Assembly (NCBI GenBank): GCA_024195265.1
Contig: JAJLRJ010000010.1
Location: 16,731,259 to 16,795,258, forward strand
Direction: 5' to 3'
DNA from: Dendrophyllia cribrosa
Taxonomy: Eukaryota; Cnidaria; Anthozoa; Scleractinia; Dendrophylliidae
DNA: 64,000 nucleotides
This document shows positions 12,401 to 24,400 of the stretch, in pieces. Each line of letters begins with the position of its first letter. The stretch's first letter is position 1. A program made the translations under genes and the position numbers. Below the pieces are notes generated by a model, which was not told the DNA's origin, ran no database searches, and saw only the letters and a program-made list of their open reading frames with translations.

Positions 12401-15400
12401 TCTATCCGCTCATTAAACAAGCGCATACATATGTCTTCCATAAATGCATTAGACGTAATAAATGAAATATTTTGTTGCAATTTAGAGGCACCAGGTTCCC
12501 CGACTATCACATCCAAAGATGGAGACATTCAAGCCACTTTCATGACAGTAAAATGGGATCCACCAGCTAATAATGGAGGGAGTCCTATCACAGCTTACAG
12601 AGTGGTTATACTACAGAGTGACGTTGAGATAAGGAATAAGAATGTTACTGACCCTGCAGCAGGAAGTTTGCTCATTAGAAACCTGGACAAAAGCACCAAC
12701 TACACTGTAAAGGTGTTCGCCAGGAATTATGTGTTTGAGGGGGATGCAATTGAGAAGACATTCCAGACAAAGTTTAAAGGTACGAATTAGAATGCTCGGT
12801 TTTTAGCACTATTTTGCACATACCCCTTTGTTACGTTTTAAGGTTACAATAATAATTCAAACAGGTATTGAAACTCACTGCATGCAGTACAAATACATGA
12901 ATTAGAGATCAGAAACATAAGAATTAATTAACAACTACAAGTCTACTTTGGCATTGTTTAGTAAAGATTTTATCGATCAATGTTCCTTTATCTTCTTAAG
13001 GGAGAATAGGGCTGTATAAAGGTTTTATACCACTGTTTATTTCACAGTTATGTCTAAAACATAATTAATCTATCCTGTATCTCAAAAAATGGCGTTATTT
13101 CGCATGCTGCTTACACAGAGTATGCTAAACACTAATGAATTTTCTGTACAAGATACAGAAAACTATTTTATCTCGTGATAAACGATGTTTGGTTTTGTTT
13201 TACTTAGGAATCCCATCTGCTGTAGATATAATAGATTTGCCACCAGACGCAAAGGAAGGTGATGTAACCATAAAATGGAATACGCCAAAGGACAATGGAG
13301 AACCAATCACACAGTACACTGTGTATCGAAGAACTGTAAGTGACGATGGTACACCTCAACAGTGGATCAAAATAGAGGAAATTAAGAATCTATCCAATCG
13401 TGTTGTTGTTGTTTCATTGAAGAAAGGCAAGAAGTATGAATTTGTGGTGACTGCTACAAACATCGAGGGTGAGAGTTTGAAAGAAAAAGACAAGATAAAG
13501 AGAATCGCCGTTGGAGGTTAGTATTATCTAATTTATCGTTATTATTTTGTTTTCTTTTTTTTTTGAGCTTATTGCTGTGATTTAGTTCTTAAAGGATTTC
13601 AACCAAAAAAAATTATGGGGTGGGGCCATGTTAAAAGGAGTTTGATATCAGAATTCAAACATTCTACAAAGTTTTTGCTGTATTATTTCTAAAACTAACA
13701 AGAAGCTGTACACAGCTTGAAGTCGTGTCGCCTTTAACTCATTGCAGCATTGATTCCCAAGTGTTTTGAATGCTTTTACGGAGAAACATAAGCTTAAAAT
13801 TATGTCTAATCAAAGGCCCCTAAGAGCCAACCCGTAAAGAAATGCTAACGCGTAACGCAACATTGCTCACACTGACACGGTTCGATATTTTTTTTAAATT
13901 AAACGTAAGGATTTTTGACGAACGCAAAAACAAACAGTACGTCACTTTTATAATGTCCAGTCCGAAGAAAGAAAAGGAAAAAAAACCTTGACTTGAACTC
14001 GGGCCTTCCGGGGCTAAGAGACAACCTCAATCCACTACACTATCGAGAAACACATGCTCAATTAAGACTAAATTTTATTATTTCTAGGTTAGATACGCAT
14101 GAAAACGCATGTCTCGGTTTTAAATCCTTTAAGGGAAGTGGTCATAACAAGTATACTCGACGAGGACCCACCCTGTGTAGGGGGCGGGGGTTACACAAGA
14201 TACCACCTATCTGATGAGTGTAACGGACACAATTTTTTGGCCTAAAACTTAGAGATGAGACTTAAATATTCTGTGTGCATGAAGCTTGTATTGCAACTAA
14301 AACAGCACAGGAAGATTTGATTTTTCTCACAGTTTCTACTTCTGATAGAATGGGGGCTATACCAACAAGACGCCATCTTTTTAGGTGGAAGAGAGGGAAT
14401 GCATAAAGAGACCACCAGTCTTTTTGTAAAATGATGTGTCCTGTCTGAGTACAATAGTTTTGACCATTTCCCTCAGATCGATTTTAATGTTGCACTAAAA
14501 ACTCCAAATGCGAAACATCTTTAAGCTTATTTTTGCCTGTATTCGTTGACATCAAATTATTTATTATTATTGCTGGATTCACGTTGTTCTTGTTACAAAA
14601 CGTATTCGTAACAAAGCATAACTCACAAAGTTTACAGCTGATGGAAGGAGCGAGTGAGTGAGTGAATTTAGCCACCGTTACCAATAACCCGTTCATTACA
14701 CTTGCTCGTATACACGGGTTTAAAAGTAAGACACACTACATTGAGTAGCCGACACATCAAAGCTCGATCGCTAAGCAAATTGCAAGTTATATAAAACACA
14801 AAACTTGCCGGAACAAAACTCCCACAGCAATAAGCGGTGAACACAATATCAAACGGTCCTATCCATCCATGAACGCCTTGCATTGTCCTGAAAACGTGCA
14901 ATTGTACGATGTACAGGGTGTTTCAAAAGTTCGTGGACACCTTTCTATACAAATAAATGATAGTTTTAGAATTCCGGTGTTAATGAAAGTTTTCTAGTTT
15001 TATGTACATTGTTTTCTTTGTCTTTTGTTAAAATTTTAATATCCAGCGTTCCCCTCATTCTTCTGTTTAACGTTTTTAAGCCGTTGCGGCATGAAACGAG
15101 CTAGCTCGCTTAGGCTTGCTAGTGGTATGTTTCGTCAGGCTTATCGTAACCATGATTTTAGTCCTCCCATCGTCTTAGAGATCGGATCTTTGTATGCAGT
15201 TTCGTCAGTGATGCTCCATAGGTTCTCAATGGGGTTAAAATCAGGTGAATTTGATGGCCATTCATGTTTTTCAATAAAATTCGGGACATTTTTCTTGCAC
15301 CACTGCTGGGTTGCTTTTGCTGTATGAGCTGGTGCGCCATCTTGTATGAAGGTCGCACTGCTTTTGTTCGTGAAAAGCTTTCGTTTTACAGGCTCTTCTT

Positions 15401-18400
15401 CTTCTTCTGTTTGCTGATTTTTCTGGTGGAACTGACTCTTTTATACTTTGCTTTTTCTATAATTTTCTTAGCGGTTCTGTCTAGGACTGTTGGTCGACCC
15501 CACCACTTCTTGGCTTGTCGGAGAAATCTTGAGAACTTGACCACTTCGCTACCCAGCTCTTGCTTTTTTGCAATATTTTAGCCGTTTCACGCACAGATAC
15601 TCCAGATGATCGTAAAATTGCTCTTAAATAGACTGCTTTTTGGGATTTTTTTAGGGTTCATACTTGCAAATGATATCAAAACAATGAACTTAGTTGCTAC
15701 TGAAAACACTGACAAAAATGGCGGGAAAGTACAGAAAAACACACGACACAGATTTGCACCTTTTGGCGGGAAAATATTTGTTTCAACGATTTTTTTATTC
15801 GACTTATGGAATAGTTCTGAAAATCAATAAATAGTAAGATTTGTTAATGTATGTAAGAAAATGGACAGAAAAATACAAAATCTGGATGATGTATAGACTT
15901 TTTAAAATGTCCACGAACTTTTGAAATACCCTGTAGTTCTTTATTTTGCTTCTCAAGTCAACACACGGAGCTGCGAGATTTTGTAGCATGTATTTCATGG
16001 CTGAAAGCCATTTAGGCGTCGACGTAACATAAAATATGCGTGCATAAATTTGCATGCGCTAATGTAACACGAAAAAAAAAAAGACAAGGAGCCCGTTGGG
16101 CTTCGTAACTGGCTCGTTTGGTATCAGTTTCCACCCGGTTTTCATTTTAGAGTTTTATATTAGCAATCCACAATATACAGTCTAGAAATCTATTAATATG
16201 CACAGTCCAGTCCACATCTACATTTACATTTCACACCCCGCTTAGGGACGGACCATTTTATTTTTAAGGGGGCGGGGTTGGGCAATTACCACAAAAAAAA
16301 ATTCATGCACAGGAAAAGTAAAGAAAAAAAATCATGCACAGCGAGCCAAAGGAAAAAAAGTATCCAACGATCCCCCAAAAAATTCTTGCACAACATCAAG
16401 ACGGAAAAAAAAATTCGTGATCAGAAAAATTGCTGCCCCCTGCCCTTGCCCGCCATAAAAATAAAATGGTCCATCCCTTAGTAGGCTACAATTTCAGGTC
16501 TATTGTTTTTTCTCTGATCGGCTCCGTATTGTTAGAAAAAGCACAAGTTCAGAACTTTGTGTATTTTTTTCCTTTTAAAATGCTTGAAACCACCTACTAC
16601 AAGGAATCAGGATTGTTTAAATACAGGCATTTTGGAGAATCATTGATAGGAATAAATTAACAATATCAACAAGATCGATCAAATAATTAACAGCCAACCA
16701 TAGCGTGACATAAATACGAGATGTTTGGAATTTGAGCGTGACTCCGTGACGTTATGCTTGAGAATTGTTTACTCAGCAGTTCTCTGACTTGCCGGGACGT
16801 GTTTTATTCAACGATTTATTCGATCTAAACTCGACTGTGTGACAATTGATTTAGTAAGAAAAATTCAACCCGCTTTCCTTTTACCAGAAATAGATCACAT
16901 CCGAAAATCACAGAGATTTAATTTTTAACAATTCCGTCGAAATTAGAACGGTAAATATTTGAATTATAGTTGCTTACATCACTGATTACCCCATTTCTGA
17001 AAACCGGAAGTAAACTAGGTACGGTGTTGGCCGCGCAAAAGCGATTCCCGGGGCAGGCGACCCGACAGGGAAAAAAAAGAGAGGGTATTTTAAGAACTGT
17101 CTCGTCGCAGAGCGACGAGCCAGTTAAAAACTCAGAGCCGGATTTACAACTCGTGTGCTGCGCCACAAGTAATTAAGAATTCATTAAGTTTGGACAAAGA
17201 AAATCATAAGCGTGACGGTGTTTTGGAAACCCGAACTTACTTTGCATAAATTTTGGCGATTTTGTTCCTTCGTTTTTGTTTTGTTTTGTTTTTTTGCATT
17301 TCATGATCAACCCACTTCTCGGTGTTTGGAAATCCTGATGTTTCCTCGTGTTTGATATATTACATTAAACATGAGAGAGCCTGTTTCATGAAAACATGGA
17401 ACATTTTAACGAGGGGTATCAAGTCACCTGATATCCTTAATATATTAAGGGGTATGGTTTTAGACCTCTGTACTTTCTCGTGTGTTTCCGTTACTCTTCG
17501 GCACAAGTTCGTAATTCGTACAGTAGTAGTAAGATCGGGTTATCACGTCGGCAGTTTGTGACACGTGGTTTATTTTTAACTTTACGTGATATTTTTAGCT
17601 TGACGTAAATGGTTGCTTTGTACCTGTACAAGTTTTTTGACAAATTGAGGTGTGCTCGTCTAGGAAAAAGTAGGGAAAAGTGCTTGCTGTAACTCGTCGC
17701 GGCTATAATCTGCCCAAATGAAAAAATTATTCGTGAATATGACCATATTCTAAGACGGTTAGGCTTGTGCGCGTACTTTCCATGAAACTTTTTATGTATG
17801 GATTGGAAATACCTTTAGCATGTAAATAAGTCTTTTGACCTTTTTTCCTCTTCTAATTTCTGCGTAGTAATTGCAGTTTTTCGGATGCACCAATAATATT
17901 ATATACTATGTGGTTGCTAATATATGTGTTTGTGTGTTCGTTTGTTGTTAATACCTTCTTACTTTCGTAGATATCCCAGAGGCCGTGGTTTTTACAAACG
18001 AGGTAAACGATGTTAACATAACATTAACATGGGAAGAACCAGACAACAATGGTGCGAACATCACACAATACGACGTCTACCAAGGAATCGTTAATGATGA
18101 GTGGAAGAACATTGGAACTATAAAGGATACCACCAAACGTGAATTTGTTTTTAAAGGGAAGAATGGCGAGGAGTATACATTTTCCGTAACAGCTACAAAC
18201 AAATATGGAGAAAGTTCAAAGGAAGACAGCAGCACGATTGTAAAAGTGCCGGGAGGTGGGTCTCGCTTCACTTTAACTAAAGATGTGCTCTTGGTAATTT
18301 AGATCTTACAAACATAAAAATAGTCGCAGTGTATACTGTTTAGATGCTTTTATAGCAGATAGGTGGTTGTCGTTGGAACGGAATTTATTATGAGCGACAT

Positions 18401-21400
18401 TTGTTTTAAAACATCATGTGCATGTACAAAAATAACATTTAATGTTATCTGTTAAGATCAAGCGAAATATAAAGTAAGAGAACATCATCGCAGCAATGAA
18501 ATATTTATCAAAGAAATGTAAACATATTACACCGACGCCTGTCAAAAACAGGACGTTTTGGGGGGTATTTCCTCTGTTTTGTATAGCACATCACTCACTA
18601 CATGCATGATTTCTTGTGTTATAAGTTCGCGCATATTCAGAACATAGTTACTTTTTAACCGTTCGCACGATTTGCAATCGGCTTAGAATTCAGATTTAGC
18701 AAGCATTGGGAAGGCTTCTCCCAGAAATTCGGGTTCGTGGATTGTTTTGTCAAAAAGCATCAAGTATTTAAAATTTCAGAGAATTTTGGGGCTAACTTTT
18801 GATGGCATTAATACTTCCGCACTTCTGCTCCAGCGATTTTGCTGAACTTTGGTAAGGGTATTTATAAAGTCAATGTAACTTGATTCCAGACATTTTTCTA
18901 TCTTATTATTTCTAAATAATAGCCGCAGGTTTTCGCAAAGTTTTATAGCTATCGCTTTAGAGCCAAAAAAGTTATGACCCAAAGTTTGTCACAGACAAGT
19001 GGCCCGAAATAACAACGGAGCCACCTTAACTGCTGGATAACAATAACTATTTTGTCAGAGCGCTCTCAACGCGCTTACAAGATGATAAGGTCAGATCGTA
19101 ATTGGATGCCACGCAATAATCACCTTCCGTATTACTTTTATGCAGCTTAACGAAGTTGATGGTTTTTTTGTCAACTGGGTAAAGACCCAGGTACAGGTGC
19201 AGACACTCAGTCTGGTAGTATGAGTACACCTATTATCGCCGGGGCAGCAGCGGTGGGCGTTCTTCTCATCGTTGGCCTGATAATTTTTGTTGTTTGGTGG
19301 AAGAGAAGGAAAACCCCACGTGATGGTAAGTTCTTTAAAATAGCGCTGCTTCTCAATGCAGTAGTTACCATTTTTACTCGTGAATACGCGAAGCGTTGAA
19401 CGAGTTATAACAGATGGGGACAAATATACAAATCTTCACTACTCCACTCCTTCCATCACTCGTCTGTACAGGTGTACTACAGGTACTACAGCTACTACAG
19501 CTACTACACGTACAGAATGTGTCCCGGTACATTATGTGTCTAGTACTCTTGCTTCTTACAACAGGGCACTACTCGGTACAATTTGTGTCCCCATACATGA
19601 CTTACCTACCCCTTTCTTGGTAATTCCGCTGACCAGTGCATAAGGCTTGCGTATATATTTTGCCTGTTCCAAATGCGATAGGCATAAGTCACCTACCTTA
19701 CCCATGGGGATGGCGTTGGAGGAAGGAGGGGGTGGGGAGTTGGACGCATAGTGTGCAAGGGGGGTGTGGGGGTCCGGTGGAGCAAAACGTGTAGGACAGG
19801 GGAGGGTCCGAAAGTTGTTTCATATTCACGAGTTGGCTCGTGGGAGCCTGTGATTATAGTGGATTTTTTTCTCATGTTTATGCAATGTTAAGTCGACTGT
19901 TTATGAACAATGTGTACGCATTGAAAATGTTTTTCTCTAATAGTTGCTGTCCTTGATAAGTTATATTTGCTTCTGTAAATGAATAACAAGCTTCCTTGAC
20001 AAGTATTCCTTTGGTCAGTTACACAACCTTTTCAAACAAGCAATTTATATGTGGAAAAATGTCCTTGACAATTTTTATTTCGTTTATTTTGCATGACAAG
20101 TGTTATTTTGCTTGGCAAGTTTCACAACCTCGTTCCCAGGGTTCTCTCTCTTCCTCGAGAAAGGACCCTGGTTTCGGCTGGTCACGTGGCACCCTAAATC
20201 TAGATGGTAATGAGAATTTTCCGCGAGGGAGGAATAGAAACGTTCAATTGCACTGCAGGGCTTTGAAGTATTATCAGTCATCAGAACGTTTATAGCCAAT
20301 CATTTACATTCTCTGAGTTGCTGTCATGTTAATCAAAACGTTGCTGATCTGATTGAGTGCAAAATTGCTGACTAAAATCGGGCATACAAATCTTCGTCAT
20401 CGCAGTTATGTTTTCTCTTGAACAGTGGTTCAAGTTGAAACTATTTATAATGAATTTTTATCACTTTTTTGGTTCCAGATGCATCACCATCAGGAACTGC
20501 TCTGTAAGTATATCATTTGCAACACTAATGATCGTGTATTTCTCATTCTAATGCCAAACAAAACAAGTATTGTGGCACTTAACTTGAAACAGGCGCCACT
20601 TAGTCGGTGTCTTCTTTTTTGTCAACGTTTTCTTGCTTGTAATACTTGTTCGTAACAAACGAAAGCAAATTTCAGACCAAATATGTCCTTCTATGTCACA
20701 GTTACCCTAGTTACCCCTGCTCGATAGGAAATCCTAGTTACTCCTACTTATCATTACTCGATACAACGCTGCAAATAGACAAGACTCAGGATCATTATTT
20801 TCTCTGCAAGTTATATTTTTTCAAGTAGTCCACCTAACTTTGGGTTTTCTTTAAAATGTAGCCCATGATCGTTTGCGCTAGGTAAAGATAAAAGAGCACA
20901 CGATATCCAATTGCAAAAGCCATCTTAAGCCGTGTTCACACTAAACCTAATTATATTCAACTCAAGTATAATTCAGGCTATCATACTCCATTCAATTCTA
21001 TTCAATTATGTTTCGGTTCACAAATGCGAAATACAAATAAACTAGGCAAGGTAACCTCGCAATCTGAAGTTGAAAACAAAATGGCGCCCTGTCGCGTAGC
21101 TGCCATGATTATCACTACCATGTTTGATTTTCAGGCGAGAAGAAAGGCAAGCAAAGCTGCCGAGACTTGAAGATATTTTTTGCTTTAGGTTGTTAACTTT
21201 AACACGGTACTGTTGTGCACGTCTTGAGTACCCTCCATCGGCCATTCTTCGGCTTATTTTGTGCCATATGAGTTTTTTGTTGTGCGTAGTATTTAACTCG
21301 TTTTGCACCGCCTATCACTCCATTAGGCGATTAGAAGTTTCGTCTCCTCATGCCACCACATGTCCGTCATTTTGTTCAATCACTGTAATTACTTCAAACA

Positions 21401-24400
21401 ACCCCCTTGAGGTTGTTTGAAGTAATTATAATCCAATTATAATCAGGGACCGTAATTACTTGATGTGAACCCATTCCAAACTTAATTTAATTATTATTCG
21501 ATCATAATCGAGGCCTAATGTGAACACGGCTTTAGTTTCAGATAGAAGGCACCCATATGAGATTGGAGAATGCTGATATTTTTCCTAACTTCAATCTGTT
21601 TTGTTGTCATTGTTACTCGTCCTAGGCGCAACGGCAATGAAATCGAGGATGGTTACCAGGACGTCAGTCCAGCAGCTGCTGCTCAGGGACTGCAGGCGGA
21701 ACCAAATTATGCGGAAGTTGATGTTTCGCAAAAAAAGAAAAACAGGCGACCAGTAGCTGATGAGTATGCTCAAGTGGACAAGTCTAAAAAGACTAAGAAG
21801 ATGCCTAAGAAGGTACAGTGCACTGAGATATAGCTTAACTTATTGCGCTTCCTGGAGTGATTTCAGCAGTTGGTTTTGTAGTCTGTTTGCGTGCTTAACT
21901 ATATTTGTTTTGAAATTGGCAAATGTCCTGCGCAATATACCCGAACGGATACGGTTTGTCAAAATAGCCTCACCATCCGTACCATTGTTAAATAGATACC
22001 ATTTGTCAAAGCAGCTTCACCATCCGTACCATTGGTACAATTGGTAATAACAGTAGTCGATCTCTTGACCATCTGTAGCTTGCATCTTATTATGGATTGT
22101 GAGCCGTGCGAACAGTTTGTCGATTGGTACCACTGGTACAAAGGCGTATTGCGCGAGGAAGAACAAAACATGACATGAATATTCCTCGTTCTATAAACGT
22201 GTTTACTCCACATAATGCATGATTCTATAAATAACGCGCCGATCGAAGGATTGAAACTGGCAGACAGACCGTAAATGCGTAGCGCGAGAGGAAGATAAAA
22301 CATGACACGAATATTCCTCGTTCTGTGAGCCTGTTACGCTACAAATACACGATTCTACAAATAACGCGCCGAAACTGGCAGACAGGTAAAAAATGTTTGC
22401 AAACCGTGATCCAACAAAAAAGGGTGGAGCTGATTGACCTCGGGGGAGGGGAATTGAAATAATCCTTTCATCTGAAAGCACTTAAGGTGGCTCGACTGGA
22501 TTTTTTGAGGGCGATACTTCCCAAGTTTGAGCATTAACTACGACACCATTAACAGTGCTATGGAAAAACGGTCACCACAGCTGTATTAGATAAAGATGAA
22601 AATTTGTTAAGACCAGTGTTATATTAACATCGGAGTTGCCATAACAACGCAATGTCGCCATAACCTTTTCTACTTGCCTTCCTCGATTAGGGCAAAGATT
22701 GCCGAACAAATTCTATAAGAGCGTTTTAGAAATTTTTGAAGATGAAGTTTTGTGGATTATAAATACAGTGAAAAACATACTATCGACATAATTGGCTAAT
22801 ATCTAAAGAAAACGATGCGCATTGGGAATGCAGTTTCGTCTCATAGTAGTTTGATTCCATCTGAGATCGTTTGTGAAAAAGTGAGGGGGATTGCTTTGGC
22901 CGATTGCGAGAAAGAAAGATTTGATTGGTGTGCGTTCAGATGTTCTTGTTGCCATTTTTGTATGTAATTTGGTCTACGCCTACAAATGTGATGATAATTT
23001 GGAAACAGCTTAATAGTTTTTTTTAAAAACTGGACAATCTTGAGATTAATCATCAATTTATATGGCCTGCAAGTTTCAAGGACATTGAAAACATGTAAGG
23101 CAATAAAATAGGGCCTCCAACGTACCAAATTTTTCCCGCGGATTTCGTGTTTACAAGTGAGCGTCCTCATTATTAACGGGTATTGTTTTCAAGTTCCATA
23201 TGCACGTGCACAACTTTAGCAAAAAATTCATTTGCATCGAACAGAACGCTCAATTGCTTTCCGAAGAATTTTCCGAAATATGCTACTAACTGGCTTGAAA
23301 ATTGTAACAACATTACGCACTCGATGTCACGCTATTACGCTGTAATGCAGCCATGCGGAGGGTTTCTATGTCCAGAAAACAAAAAGGTATTATTCCACAG
23401 AACAACAGAGCAGGATAAACGTCTAAACCCACGACGAACCACCGTAAATCCTCGAATAAGCGTCTCCTTCAAACAACCCCCCCCCCCCAACTCAGCCAAA
23501 ATTTTAAATAAGCGCCCCGTATCCCTCCCCTGTGTTTTTTTTTCGGGGGGGGGGGGGGGCGAGTACTGAGACAATAATGGCTGGTTGTATATGTTTGTCG
23601 TGTTAAACATTTGTCGTCTTTTGAATCATCAGTTATTCAGAATTGCACTTGAAATGCTTATGATTACATCATTGCAATACAAGAAACCAGTTTCTTTTCT
23701 TCAAAGTTGCATCTCACAATTTTCAGATCCATGCATTTGCATAGTTTTCATGTATTTGTAATTACGTTATCTTCTTGTTTGTGTACAAATGTTATACTGT
23801 ATTACAACAGAAGCAAAAATAAATGACATCTGGCCGTGATTTAAGAAAAGTTTAATAAGCGCCTCTTTCGAACAAACCCCGCATATTACTAAAAATTTGA
23901 AATAAGCGCCCCGGGCGCTTATTCGAGGATTTATTTATGGTTTTCATTAGTATCGCTTAATTGGCATAAAGTTTTTAATTTCAATTTAACTTCACTTTTG
24001 AACTTTTTTCACTTACACTGTACTATTTGCCCGAATTACGGCGTCTTTCGTACTAATTCCATTTGTACCAATGGTACCAATCGACAAACTGATTTGCCCC
24101 TCACTAAGCTGGCTACAACGAGAAAATATTCTAAGTCCCCTTATAAGATGCGGTTTACCAATGGTTAACGGATCGACTACTGCCTTGACCATTCATGATT
24201 TTACAAATGGTATCCTTTTCACGTGTATTGGACAACCCTGTACCTGGCTAAAACTCGCCTTACAACAAAACAGGTACTGGTCGCTGTTTGTCGTCTTATT
24301 CCCTACCTGTGAAGACGGTGTCTTGTTTCTTTAGTCCAAAATGTATCACGAGTAAATACAGAGAAAACCTTCAACCTGCACCAACCTTATTTTCAGGCCG

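Larger units (their letters stand above)
13695..17160 (-). repeat. tRNA-headed dispersed repeat, long copy with insertions
   Basis: Matches 62832-64000 along its length, from the shared AACAAGAAGCTGTACACAGC start to CCGGATTTACAACTCGTGT near 17127-17152. A tRNA-like segment on the - strand (about 13985-14055) has an A-box-like TAGTGTAGTGG and a B-box-like GAGTTCAAGTC, so the family may be SINE-like. Compared with the other copy, this one holds three extra segments: 14132-14473, the mariner at 14914-15933, and about 16075-17122. The whole lies in a receptor intron. Confidence 0.65.
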
